Of a DNA stretch of 64,000 bases, positions 33,889-42,164 are shown one piece after another. Location of the stretch: the NCBI RefSeq assembly GCF_030812255.1, contig NZ_JAUSSH010000016.1, positions 43,933 to 107,932 on the forward strand. The letters run 5' to 3'. The notes below the pieces were generated by a model, which was given only the letters and a program-made list of their open reading frames with translations, made no database searches and was not told the DNA's origin. The DNA is from Paeniglutamicibacter psychrophenolicus. GTDB lineage: Bacteria > Actinomycetota > Actinomycetes > Actinomycetales > Micrococcaceae. The translations under genes were made by a program, and so were the position numbers. Numbering within the stretch: position 1 is the stretch's first letter; each line of letters starts with the position of its first letter.

Positions 33889-34309
33889 CAAGGTTGCTGC
33901 GCTGCTCGCTGCGGCCCTCGCGCTCACCGGATGCACCTCAGGTATGGAAGTATCGGCTGAGTCTCATCGGACCCACTCCGTCGCGCCAGTGAATGAAGAC
34001 CTCTCACAGAAATGGGCGGACGCCCAGATCAACCACTTCTTGAACGGCTACGGCGCGGCAAGCTTCCGGGGATTCCTGGAAGGAACTCCGCACCGGAATA
34101 TCGACTCTTGGTCTTCTCCTGAAGAAGGTGTCCTGGTAGTTGTGCTGTCGAGCAACAACTGGGAAGAAAAGTACCTCAGTTCTCTCTCCTTCGACATGAT
34201 GGGCAAAGCCGGCTGGACAGACCACAGCTTGAAGCTGGTCCGCGTCACTTCCCACGACGGCTCGATGTGGGCGGACACCCCGCGCACCGACATCAACGGC
34301 CTCCACTAA
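33878..34309 (+). CDS. Small lipoprotein of unknown function
   Basis: 143 residues with signal MMRNKVAALLAAALALTGC and lipobox LTGC, so it should be anchored to the outer face of the membrane. The mature part (~120 residues) has an amphipathic helix (LSQKWADAQINHFLNGYG) and beta segments (GVLVVVLSSNNW, LKLVRVTSHDGSMWAD). I do not recognise it. It starts within the 3' end of the small membrane protein gene (ATG 33878 or 33881). Composition and position suggest acquisition with the insert at tRNA-Ser. Confidence 0.68.
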   Translation: MMRNKVAALLAAALALTGCTSGMEVSAESHRTHSVAPVNEDLSQKWADAQINHFLNGYGAASFRGFLEGTPHRNIDSWSSPEEGVLVVVLSSNNWEEKYLSSLSFDMMGKAGWTDHSLKLVRVTSHDGSMWADTPRTDINGLH

Positions 34310-34520
34310 TCCACCTGCCCGGCGGGGGGTCGTCCAAGCGTTCCTGCCGCCCAAGGCCGAGCCGTAATGCGGCTGGCCGATGGCGATCCCGGCATTGCCG
34401 TCAGGAGGCCGGACACCTATGCAGAGCCGTTCGATGAGGACTTGGACGTCGTGGCCATGGCACTGGATGCCGCCGTCCCAAGATGGCTTGTGCCCAAAGC
34501 GCATGCTGTTGGGCACAGGA
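34310..34520. other. Possible coding relic left of the tRNA-Ser terminator
   Basis: A plus-strand frame reads AVMRLADGDPGIAVRRPDTYAEPFDEDLDVVAMALDA and continues to about 34516. It is protein-like, with no ribosome binding site and no recognised family. It may be the tail of a lost gene of the insert. Confidence 0.3.
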
Positions 34521-34562
34521 AAGGCCCCGGCTTCCTTGTAGACACAGGGAAGCCGGGGCCTT
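34521..34562 (-). terminator. tRNA-Ser(UGA) terminator
   Basis: Arms 34521-34538 (AAGGCCCCGGCTTCCTTG) and 34545-34562 (CAGGGAAGCCGGGGCCTT) pair with one mismatch. It lies 9 bases 3' of the tRNA. Confidence 0.85.
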
Positions 34563-34571
34563 ATCCGTGAG

Positions 34572-34596
34572 CGGATGGTAAGAGATTTGAACTCTT
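34572..34596 (-). repeat. 3' end of intact tRNA-Ser, partner of the displaced copy
   Basis: Direct-repeat partner of 33519-33543, about 21 of 25 bases shared with the first 14 identical. The pair would mark the ends of a ~1-kb integrated element. Confidence 0.72.
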
Positions 34597-34659
34597 GGTA
34601 CGGGGTTACCGCACACTGGTTTTCAAGACCAGCTCCTTAGGCCGCTCGGACAACCATCC
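34572..34659 (-). tRNA. tRNA-Ser(TGA)
   Basis: The reverse strand folds with acceptor GGATGGT/ACCATCC, anticodon arm CTGGT-CTTGAAA-ACCAG (anticodon TGA), a long variable arm, T-loop TTCAAAT and discriminator G; no CCA is encoded. Confidence 0.96.
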
Positions 34660-35030
34660 AGACCCAAAAAGTATACGCCAGCCCGGCGACGCTGCCGGAC
34701 CGCCACGCCCCGGCAGTCACAAACGGGAACCCGAATTCATCGGGGGTTGCCAACAGTTGGCCCGGGAATGCGTTTGCGTACGAATGAATGCCTTCGGGTG
34801 CGGCGTTGTCCGCGTCCGTGGGCCAGCCCAAGCCTGGAAGTCCCCGCCCTGCTGGCTGCCGGTGGTGCGGCGGCGGTGTCGGCCCCGCACTGTTCCCACG
34901 GGTGGGAACGTGGCCGCTGCGGGACGTCCCGCCCCGCGTGCCAACTGCCGACAGGGTTGGGAGCGTCCTGTTGTCCACATCCCCGCCCGGTAGGCACCAA
35001 AGCGTCGGTGGCGGGGCGGATGATTGAGGC
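34660..35030. other. Gene-free stretch before the TnpB-related gene
   Basis: Holds the tRNA-Ser promoter side and a tight hairpin GTTCCCAC/GTGGGAAC at 34892-34909. A minus-strand frame near 34670-34840 has aromatic-rich text (FGFPFVTAGAWRSGSVAGLAYTFW) but runs into the tRNA and has no start, so I do not call a gene. An in-frame TGA at 35025 bounds the next gene. Confidence 0.45.
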
Positions 35031-36692
35031 ATGGACACACCCATCCAGCCATCCGAGGCACCCGCCGGGCGGGATCCTGCCCGCAATGCCGGTGGACTGC
35101 GGAGGATCGCGGTCCCGTTTGTGGTCGCCCCGCCGGCCGGGGTGCGGATCCGCACCCGGCTGCGCCCCACCGACACCGAGGCAGCAGCGCTCACCACGAT
35201 CGGCGAACACCTGGGGCACCTGTACCGCACCGACCTGGCCGGCCGCGTGGCCCTGGGCCGGGTCCCTGCAGCCCAGCGGGGCCGCACCGAACGCAAGCGG
35301 AACCTCACCGCCGTATCGTCTTCCCGGTGGGCGGGTGCCATCACCCGGGCCGCCGAGGACCAATACCAGCTAGGCATGCGCGCGCTGGTGGCGGAGGTCT
35401 CGCACCTGCGGGCCGCCACCGCGGCCCTGCACCGCCGGATTGCGGTGCCTGTCGGCCGGAAGGACGGGAAGAATCGCGGCTACCGGAGCGAGTCGGAGCG
35501 GTTCCAGAAAACCCGCCGTCTGGCCCAGCTGCAGGAAAGCCTTGAGACGGCACAGGAATCCCTGGCCGCGGGCCGCCCCTCGATCACGCTGGGCGGCAAG
35601 CGACTCTGGAAGACCCGCAACCACCTCGGCGAAGCCGGCCTCACCCGGGTGCAGTGGGAGGAACGGTGGGCCGCCTCCCGGATGTTCCTGACCGCCGACG
35701 GGGAATCCGGGTGTCTCGGCGGCAACCAGACCATCCGGCTCGATGCGGCCGGAACCCTGGCTGTGAAGGTCCCGGCCTCGCTGGTCCCGGAGCTGGGTGA
35801 GCGCCTGGTGCTGTCGGTCCCGGTAGCTTTCAATCACCGCGGCGAGGAGTGGGCCGACCGGGTGGAGGCACGCCGGCGCATCCGTTACGACGTCACCTAC
35901 AACCCCCACAACGGGCGCTGGTACCTGGATGCATCCTGGTCATATGGCGATACCCCGGCCCCGGGACTAGCGGTGCTGCAAGCGGGCGGGGTGGTGGGCG
36001 TGGATTTGAATGCCGACCACCTGGCCGCCTGCCGGCTGGATGCATCCGGCAACCCGGTCGGGACACCGATCAGCATCCCGCTGGAGTTGGCGGGCCTTCC
36101 TGCTGGCACGCGGGACGGGCGGCTGCGGTCGGCAATCACCACCCTGCTGGATTTTGCCCGGGACACCGGTGCCGCAGCGATCGCCATCGAAAACCTTGAC
36201 TTCCAGGACGCCCACAGCACAGGCCGCGAAAAGATGGGCCGAGGTGCCCGTGGCAAGCGTTTCCGGCGCACCGTGCACGGGATCCCGACCGGGAAATTCG
36301 GGGAGCGGCTGGTGGGGATGGCCGCCAGCCGGGGGCTGTCCGTGATTGCGGCGGACCCGGCGTACACCTCGCGGTGGGGCGGCCAGCACTGGCAGAGGCC
36401 CCTCCAAGCAGCTTCCGGTGGGACGGTGACGCGGCACCATGCCGCATCCGTGGCCATCGGCAGGCGCGCCCTCGGATGCAGGATTAGGCGACGGGAGGAC
36501 GGTCCCCGCACTCGACAGTGGACGGGTGCGGGCCAACCCAGTCCCAGGCCCAATCAAGCATCCAAGGGTGCGGCCACCGGCACAGGCCCAGTTCGCCCGG
36601 CGGCCACGAACCGCCCGGGCCCGTCGGGAACCGGCCGGCGGCAGGCTCCCAAGACCGTCCGGGGAGCAAGTGCGTTGCTTAAACGCATTTAA
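35031..36692 (+). CDS. TnpB-related RuvC-fold protein with altered active site
   Basis: 553 residues, related to the IS200/IS605 accessory nuclease TnpB. The N-terminal half is basic, with coiled-coil-like helices (~100-190). The RuvC core lies at ~300-480: VVGVDLNADHLAACRLD (first Asp), AAIAIENLDFQDAH (Glu), DPAYTSRWGGQHW where TnpB has its zinc finger but here without Cys, and TVTRHHAASVAIGRRALG where related proteins carry the third Asp and this one shows His. The C-terminal ~80 residues are Pro/Arg/Gln-rich. No tnpA lies nearby. It may be an active RNA-guided nuclease using His, or a domesticated non-cutting version. It sits 370 bases beyond tRNA-Ser. Confidence 0.8.
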   Translation: MDTPIQPSEAPAGRDPARNAGGLRRIAVPFVVAPPAGVRIRTRLRPTDTEAAALTTIGEHLGHLYRTDLAGRVALGRVPAAQRGRTERKRNLTAVSSSRWAGAITRAAEDQYQLGMRALVAEVSHLRAATAALHRRIAVPVGRKDGKNRGYRSESERFQKTRRLAQLQESLETAQESLAAGRPSITLGGKRLWKTRNHLGEAGLTRVQWEERWAASRMFLTADGESGCLGGNQTIRLDAAGTLAVKVPASLVPELGERLVLSVPVAFNHRGEEWADRVEARRRIRYDVTYNPHNGRWYLDASWSYGDTPAPGLAVLQAGGVVGVDLNADHLAACRLDASGNPVGTPISIPLELAGLPAGTRDGRLRSAITTLLDFARDTGAAAIAIENLDFQDAHSTGREKMGRGARGKRFRRTVHGIPTGKFGERLVGMAASRGLSVIAADPAYTSRWGGQHWQRPLQAASGGTVTRHHAASVAIGRRALGCRIRRREDGPRTRQWTGAGQPSPRPNQASKGAATGTGPVRPAATNRPGPSGTGRRQAPKTVRGASALLKRI

Positions 36693-36803
36693 AAAGGAAC
36701 GGTTAGAGTGACCCCAACGAGACAGGACGCGGGCGCCGGGACCCTGAAACACGGGCCTCCGTGCCATGCCCGCGTGCGAAGCCAACAAAGTCGGGAGACG
36801 ACC

Positions 36804-37790
36804 ATGACGATGATGCGTGCCATCGAATACCGCGGTGCCGGCGGCCCGGAGGTTCTCACCGAGGTCGACCGGCCCATGCCGGTCCCCGGGCCCGGGGAGG
36901 TGCTGATCAAGGTGGCGGCCTTCGGACTGAACCGTGCCGACGTGCAGCAGCGCCGGGGCGTCTACCCGCCTCCGCCCGGGGCCAGCGACATTCCCGGGCT
37001 CGAGGTTTCGGGAACCGTCGAGGCACTGGGGGAGGGCACCGAGGGACCGGCGGTGGGCCAGCGGGTCTGTGCCCTGCTGGCCGGCGGCGGCTACGCCCAG
37101 TACGTGGCGGTTGCCGCGGGGCAGGTCCTTTCGGTTCCCGAGACCGTGGACCTGGTTGATGCCGCGGGCTTCATGGAAGTCGCCTGCACCGTGGTGTCCA
37201 ACCTGTTTCTGGAAGCCGGGCTGGCCCGCGGCGACACCGTGCTGCTGCACGGCGGCGCCGGAGGCATCGGGTCCATGGCCATCCAATTGGCCGTGGCCGC
37301 CGGGGCCAAGGTCCTGGTGACCGCCTCCAGCGCGGAAAAGATCGCCCACTGCCTGGCGCTTGGTGCTTCCGCGGGCATCAACTACCGCGAAGAGGACTTT
37401 GCCGCGCGCACCAGGGAGCTCACCGACGGTGCCGGGGCGGACGTGATCCTTGACGTCGTGGGTGCGAAGTACCTGGAGGCCAATGTGCGTGCGCTGGCCA
37501 AGGACGGGACCTTGGTGGTCATCGGCCTGCAGGGCGGCGCCAAGGCCGAGCTGAACCTCGGGGTGTTGATGGCCAAGCGCGCCCGGGTCGTGGGCACCAC
37601 GCTGCGCGCCCGGCCGCTGGAACAAAAGGCGGAGATCGTCGCGGCGGTGAAGGACCACGCCCTGCCGATGCTGGCCGATGGACGGCTTGCCCTGTCCATC
37701 GACCGCCGCTTCCCCTTCACCCAGGCCCGTTCGGCGCATGAATACTTCGATTCGGGGAACCACACGGGGAAAATCATCGTAAAGATCTGA
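36804..37790 (+). CDS. PIG3-like NAD(P)H:quinone oxidoreductase
   Basis: 328 residues of the zinc-independent medium-chain dehydrogenase family. The N-terminal GroES-like half has AIEYRGAGGPEVLTEVDRP and FGLNRADVQQRRGVYPPPPGASDIPGLEVSG, typical of PIG3/QOR-type enzymes. The Rossmann half has VLLHGGAGGIGSMAIQLA (NADPH site) and ends with HTGKIIVKI. Reduction of quinones or other alpha,beta-unsaturated carbonyls is expected. GGGAG six bases before ATG 36804 decides the start; the frame is open 96 bases further upstream. Transcribed alone, ahead of the cstA operon. Confidence 0.92.
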   Translation: MTMMRAIEYRGAGGPEVLTEVDRPMPVPGPGEVLIKVAAFGLNRADVQQRRGVYPPPPGASDIPGLEVSGTVEALGEGTEGPAVGQRVCALLAGGGYAQYVAVAAGQVLSVPETVDLVDAAGFMEVACTVVSNLFLEAGLARGDTVLLHGGAGGIGSMAIQLAVAAGAKVLVTASSAEKIAHCLALGASAGINYREEDFAARTRELTDGAGADVILDVVGAKYLEANVRALAKDGTLVVIGLQGGAKAELNLGVLMAKRARVVGTTLRARPLEQKAEIVAAVKDHALPMLADGRLALSIDRRFPFTQARSAHEYFDSGNHTGKIIVKI

Positions 37791-37913
37791 TTCTGTTTTT
37801 CCCAAGGACTACGGTGGATGACATGGGGTGGTGTCGCGGACCACAAGCATCCGCGGCACGTGCCCACAGGACCACTCGCATCGTCCGATCCATCAGTCAC
37901 TTGAGAGGAAAAC

Positions 37914-40160
37914 ATGAGCACGTCTCAACCTTCTGCTCCCGAGCTTCCCCCGGCAGGTGTGGATCCGCAGGTCGCGGATGCCGAGGAACGCAAATGGACG
38001 CCGGCCAAGATCGCCCTGTGGGTGGCGATTTCGCTGCTCGGCGGCGTCGCCTGGGCCATCCTCGCGTTCTCCCGCGGGGAAACCATCAACGCGATCTGGT
38101 TCGTCTTCGCCGCGGTGTGCACCTACCTGGTGGCCTACCGCTTCTACTCCAAGTTCATCGAGCGCAAGATCGCCAAGCCCAATGACTTCAGGGCGACCCC
38201 GGCCGAATACAACAACAACGGCCGCGACTTCATGCCGACCGACCGCCGCGTGCTCTTCGGGCACCACTTTGCCGCGATCGCCGGTGCCGGGCCGCTGGTC
38301 GGCCCGATTCTTGCCGCGCAGATGGGCTACCTTCCGGGCACCATCTGGATCATCATCGGCGTGGTGCTGGCCGGTGCCGTCCAGGACTACCTGGTCATGT
38401 TCTTCTCGATGCGCCGGGGAGGGCGCTCGCTGGGACAGATGGCCCGTGAGGAACTCGGCGTCATCGGCGGCACCGCCGCACTGATCGCGACCCTGGCCAT
38501 CATGGTCATCATCGTTGCCATCCTGGCCCTGGTCGTGGTCAACGCACTGGGCGAATCCGCCTGGGGCGTCTACTCGGTCGGCCTGACCATCCCGATCGCC
38601 CTGTTCATGGGCGTCTACCTGCGCTTCATCCGCCCGGGCAAGGTCCTGGAGATCTCCGTGATCGGCTTTGCACTGCTGATGTTCGCCATCATCTCCGGAC
38701 GCTGGGTTGCCGAATCCGCATGGGGTGCCGAGCTCTTCCACATGGACCGCACCACCCTGGCCTGGTTCATCATCATCTACGGCTTCATCGCCGCGGTGCT
38801 TCCGGTGTGGCTGCTGCTGGCCCCGCGCGACTACCTCTCCACGTTCATGAAGATCGGTGTCATCGGCCTGCTGGCCATCGCGATCCTCGTGGTGCGCCCG
38901 GAAATCAGCGTTCCGGCGATCTCCGAGTTCGCGGGCTCCGACAAGGGCCCCGTGGTTGCCGGGCACCTCTTCCCGTTCCTGTTTGTCACCATCGCCTGTG
39001 GCGCCCTGTCCGGGTTCCACGCACTGATAGCCTCGGGCACCACCCCGAAGATGGTGGAAAAGGAACGCCAAACCCGTTTCCTGGGCTACGGCGGCATGCT
39101 CATGGAGTCCTTCGTGGCCATCATGGCGCTGGTTGCGGCGATCTCCATCGACCGCGGCATCTACTTCGCGATGAACTCCTCCGCGGCCGCCACCGGCGGC
39201 ACCGTGGAGGGTGCCGTGGCGTTCGTGAACTCGCTGGGCCTGACCGGTGTGAACCTGACCCCGAGCATGCTCACCGACCTGGCCGCGGGCGTGGGCGAGG
39301 AATCGGTGGTCTCGCGCACCGGCGGCGCCCCGACCCTGGCCGTGGGCATCGCGCACATCATGCACCAGTGGTTCGGCGGCGTGAACCTGATGGGCTTCTG
39401 GTACCACTTCGCGATCATGTTCGAGGCATTGTTCATCCTCACCGCGGTGGATGCCGGCACGCGCGTGGCCCGCTTCATGCTGCAGGACACCATCGGCAAC
39501 TTCATCCCCAGGTTCAAGGACACCTCGTGGCGTCCCGGTGCCTGGGCGTGCACCGCCATCATGGTCGCGGCCTGGGGATACATCCTGATCCTGGGCGTCA
39601 CCGACCCGCTGGGCGGAATCAACACCTTCTTCCCGCTCTTCGGCATCGCCAACCAGCTGCTGGCCGCCATCGCGCTGGCCGTGGTCATGGCCATCGTGGC
39701 CAAGCGCGGGAACTTCAGGTACCTGTGGATCGTGGTGCTGCCGCTGGCCTTCGCCACCGTGGTCACCGTGTACGCCTCGTTCCTGAAGATCTTCTCCACG
39801 GTCCCGGCCGTGGGCTACTTCGCCCAGCACAACGCCCACAAGGGCGCCCTCGAACGCGGGGAAACCAGCTTCGGTTCCGCCAAGAACGTCGAGGCCATGG
39901 AGGCCGTGGTGCGCAACACCGGCGTGCAGGGATGGCTCTCGGTGATCTTCCTGGTGCTCTCGGTGATCGTGATCATCGCGGCAATCATCGCCACCATCCG
40001 GGCCTACCCCAACGGCGGCGGCAAGAACACCGAGGACCCGGAAATCCCCTCAATGATCTATGCCCCGAGCGGACTGGTTTCCTCTCCGGCAGAGAAGGAA
40101 CTGGAGAAGGCCTGGAAGCAGGTTGCCCCGGAACACCGGACCGCACGAGGAGGACACTGA
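37914..40160 (+). CDS. cstA: CstA-type pyruvate/peptide transporter (carbon starvation protein)
   Basis: 748 residues with about 16 predicted membrane helices. Family blocks seen: RDFMPTDRRVLFGHHFAAIAGAGPLVGPILAAQMGYLPG, VQDYLVMFFSMRRGGRS, ATIACGALSGFHALIASGTTPKM-type helix and VDAGTRVARFMLQDTIGNF. CstA proteins import pyruvate or peptides when carbon is scarce. GAGAGG lies close to ATG 37914. The small YbdD-type gene begins two bases after the stop, an arrangement conserved for CstA/BtsT transporters. Confidence 0.95.
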   Translation: MSTSQPSAPELPPAGVDPQVADAEERKWTPAKIALWVAISLLGGVAWAILAFSRGETINAIWFVFAAVCTYLVAYRFYSKFIERKIAKPNDFRATPAEYNNNGRDFMPTDRRVLFGHHFAAIAGAGPLVGPILAAQMGYLPGTIWIIIGVVLAGAVQDYLVMFFSMRRGGRSLGQMAREELGVIGGTAALIATLAIMVIIVAILALVVVNALGESAWGVYSVGLTIPIALFMGVYLRFIRPGKVLEISVIGFALLMFAIISGRWVAESAWGAELFHMDRTTLAWFIIIYGFIAAVLPVWLLLAPRDYLSTFMKIGVIGLLAIAILVVRPEISVPAISEFAGSDKGPVVAGHLFPFLFVTIACGALSGFHALIASGTTPKMVEKERQTRFLGYGGMLMESFVAIMALVAAISIDRGIYFAMNSSAAATGGTVEGAVAFVNSLGLTGVNLTPSMLTDLAAGVGEESVVSRTGGAPTLAVGIAHIMHQWFGGVNLMGFWYHFAIMFEALFILTAVDAGTRVARFMLQDTIGNFIPRFKDTSWRPGAWACTAIMVAAWGYILILGVTDPLGGINTFFPLFGIANQLLAAIALAVVMAIVAKRGNFRYLWIVVLPLAFATVVTVYASFLKIFSTVPAVGYFAQHNAHKGALERGETSFGSAKNVEAMEAVVRNTGVQGWLSVIFLVLSVIVIIAAIIATIRAYPNGGGKNTEDPEIPSMIYAPSGLVSSPAEKELEKAWKQVAPEHRTARGGH

Positions 40161-40162
40161 GC

Positions 40163-40411
40163 ATGGACACCGCAGGGGCAACCCCGCAGGGTGCCGGAAC
40201 CTCCGTGTTGGTGCGCGGCCTGTGCGCCGTCGGCAACGCGGCCCGCGGCCTCGGACGCTACCTGGAGGGGGTGCTGGGAGCGGACAAATACCGGGTCTAC
40301 CTGGAACACCAGGCCCGCACGCATCCGGGCGTAGAGCCCATGGGCGAGCGCGAATTCTGGCGCGACTACACCGACTGGCAGGAGAAAAACCCGCAAGGCC
40401 GGTGCTGCTGA
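40163..40411 (+). CDS. YbdD/YjiX-family small protein, partner of CstA
   Basis: 82 residues: RYLEGVLGADKYRVYLEHQARTHPGVEPMGEREFWRDYTDWQEKNPQGRCC is the YbdD/YjiX (DUF466) signature. GAGGAGG lies nine bases before ATG 40163, two bases after the cstA stop, so the genes are one unit. These small proteins are required together with CstA/BtsT transporters; the mechanism is not settled. The C-terminal GRCC ending is complete. A strong hairpin follows. Confidence 0.93.
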   Translation: MDTAGATPQGAGTSVLVRGLCAVGNAARGLGRYLEGVLGADKYRVYLEHQARTHPGVEPMGEREFWRDYTDWQEKNPQGRCC

Positions 40412-40442
40412 TCCCCCAGGGGGTCGCACCGCTTGATGAAGG

Positions 40443-40479
40443 CCAAGGGCCGGTGGACCACAGGTCCGCCGGTCCTTGG
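40443..40479 (+). terminator. cstA operon terminator
   Basis: CCAAGGGCCGG (40443-40453) pairs with CCGGTCCTTGG (40469-40479) through one mismatch, with an inner GGACC/GGTCC stem. Confidence 0.75.
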
Positions 40480-40550
40480 CGTGTGACGTGCCCGGAACCA
40501 CCGGCGAAATCTTCCAGTCGGGCGCAGGGATCACATGGCAAGATGGAGCC

Positions 40551-41258
40551 ATGAGCGAGCACAGTGAACAGATCCCCGATCCCCACGCCGCATCCAACGC
40601 TTCCGAGCCCGACGACGCCACGTGGGCGAACCTGGCGGCGGCCGCGGCCGGAACCCGCCCCAGCGCCCAGCCGGCGGGCCCCGCGGCCAGTCCCGGCGAA
40701 CCCGGCGCGGAGGGCAAGCACGCCCCGGGCAAGGACGCGGTGCAGGTGGTTAGCATCGGGGAGCCGGCCAAGCTCATGCGCATCGGCGGGATGATCAAGC
40801 AGCTGCTCGACGAGGTGCGCTCGGCGCCGCTGGACGCCGAAGCCCGCGCCCGCATGGCCGACATCCACGAACGCTCCGTCCACGAACTGGAGAGCGGACT
40901 GTCCCCGGAGCTCGCCGAGGAACTGCACCGCATCCGGCTGCCCTTCGCCGACGGGGAGACCCCCTCGGCCGCGGAGCTGCGCGTTGCCCAGGCCCAGCTG
41001 GTGGGCTGGCTCGAGGGCGTCTTCCACGGGCTGCAGGCCGCGATGGCCGCCCAGCAACTGGCCAACCAGCAGCTGGCCCAGCGCATGTCCATGCGCCAGC
41101 TTCCCCCGGGCACGCGGGTGGCCCCGGGCATCATCATCAACGAGCAGGGCGAACCCGAACGCATGGGCGCACCGGGCCAGGGCACCGGACCGGGCCCGCA
41201 GTCACCCACCCAGGGCCAGGGCACCGAGGGCGACGGCGGTTTTGGGCAATACCTCTAG
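40551..41258 (+). CDS. bpa: Bacterial proteasome activator Bpa
   Basis: 235 residues. The N-terminal ~60 residues are Ala/Pro-rich and disordered. The core (VVSIGEPAKLMRIGGMIKQLLDEVRSAPLDAEARARMADIHERSVHELESGLSPELAEEL, then AQLVGWLEGVFHGLQAAMAAQQLANQQLA) is the four-helix bundle of Bpa (DUF2587), and the protein ends GQYL, the penultimate-Tyr motif that docks in and opens the 20S proteasome gate. It allows ATP-independent degradation of unfolded proteins. Start ATG 40551 follows CAAGAT by six bases (leaderless pattern); the open frame upstream is not needed. Confidence 0.93.
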   Translation: MSEHSEQIPDPHAASNASEPDDATWANLAAAAAGTRPSAQPAGPAASPGEPGAEGKHAPGKDAVQVVSIGEPAKLMRIGGMIKQLLDEVRSAPLDAEARARMADIHERSVHELESGLSPELAEELHRIRLPFADGETPSAAELRVAQAQLVGWLEGVFHGLQAAMAAQQLANQQLAQRMSMRQLPPGTRVAPGIIINEQGEPERMGAPGQGTGPGPQSPTQGQGTEGDGGFGQYL

Positions 41259-41313
41259 ACTGGATTTGCACGAGGGAACAACTCCCGCGGCATTAACGAA
41301 GGCACACACTTAG

Positions 41314-41766
41314 ATGGGTTTGTTCTCCGCAGCGCGCAGCGCACGCCGCGACAACAAGGAACTCGGCGACGGGGTGTGGCGCCGGGCCTACGACAGGTTC
41401 GGGCGCTCACTTGACCGGGTGCACCAGATCCTCGAAGGCATCGAGGACGACGACCTGAACAATGCGCTGATCCTGATTGCCAATCACCTGGCCGACCTGC
41501 AGTCCCGGGTGCGCACGGTGTGCGTGGCCGCCCAGGCCCAATGCCCCAGCGACGGCCAGAACATCCCCAACGAACTCCACGAGGTGCATCGGCTGCTGTC
41601 CAAGGCCGCCAACGACCTGGCCACCACCGCGCAGGTCGCCGCCATGTCGCGCATGGATGGCGAGCGCTGGGGCTACGAATCCGCGGGATTGGAGAACGTT
41701 GCGATGCGCGCGGACCTGGTCGCCGACGGCATTGCCGCCGCCGAGGCCGAGTTGGCCCGGCACTAA
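41314..41766 (+). CDS. Conserved hypothetical actinobacterial protein
   Basis: A 150-residue helical, soluble protein: MGLFSAARSARRDNKELGDGVWRRAYDRFGRSLDRVHQILEGIEDDDLNNALILIANHLADLQSRV. No membrane helix or catalytic motif. It follows bpa on the same strand after 55 bases; TAGACT at 41256-41261 could be its own -10. Function unknown to me, though the sequence looks intact and well conserved in style. Confidence 0.82.
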   Translation: MGLFSAARSARRDNKELGDGVWRRAYDRFGRSLDRVHQILEGIEDDDLNNALILIANHLADLQSRVRTVCVAAQAQCPSDGQNIPNELHEVHRLLSKAANDLATTAQVAAMSRMDGERWGYESAGLENVAMRADLVADGIAAAEAELARH

Positions 41767-41782
41767 CCGGGGCAGCACGGCG

Positions 41783-42031
41783 CTACGTGGCCACCGCCCG
41801 GAACAAGAGAACCTCCCCGGAGTATTCCCCGCAGGTTGCGTTCCTTCTGGTGGGGATTCCTGTGAAATCGGCCGTGGGTGTGTCCCCGGTGTCCAGGTTG
41901 AACGGCGAGTCGTCTCCCTCGCCGATCATGCCGCCGCGTGGCATGATCCGCTACACGGTGTCGTGGCAGGCCGCATGCACGGCGGCGAAACGTTCCTCGG
42001 CGCTTGGCACCGGCCGCGGCAGTGTCATCAT
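41783..42031 (-). pseudogene. Small minus-strand gene interrupted by an in-frame TAG
   Basis: ATG 42031/42028 on the minus strand is preceded by GGAGGG and encodes MTLPRPVPSAEERFAAVHAACHDTV, then TAG, then in the same frame RIMPRGGMIGEGDDSPFNLDTGDTPTADFTGIPTRRNATCGEYSGEVLLFRAVAT and a stop at 41783-41785. Both parts look like real protein rather than a shadow, so a nonsense mutation is likely. Family not recognised. The alternative is a short second gene starting at ATG 41944. The region otherwise has no gene between bpa's neighbour and the aldo/keto reductase. Confidence 0.4.
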
Positions 42032-42164
42032 TCCCTCCATACTGCACCTATGTCCGCAGGTGGGCGGACTGTTACACGCGTGGTGGAAATTCCCGGTTTC
42101 GCCCACCGCTGATCGCTTGGGGCCGGTGCCCGGCCACACCATGTCCGGTGGCAGGATGGAAAAC

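Noticed and set aside
34668..34840. Minus-strand protein-like text next to tRNA-Ser
   Set aside because: Some aromatic-rich segments look real, but the frame has no start, enters the tRNA and matches no family I know.
37893..39839. 648-residue open frame on the minus strand opposite cstA
   Set aside because: It mirrors the codon structure of cstA, is full of His/Asp/Gly/Gln low-complexity text, and has no start signals.
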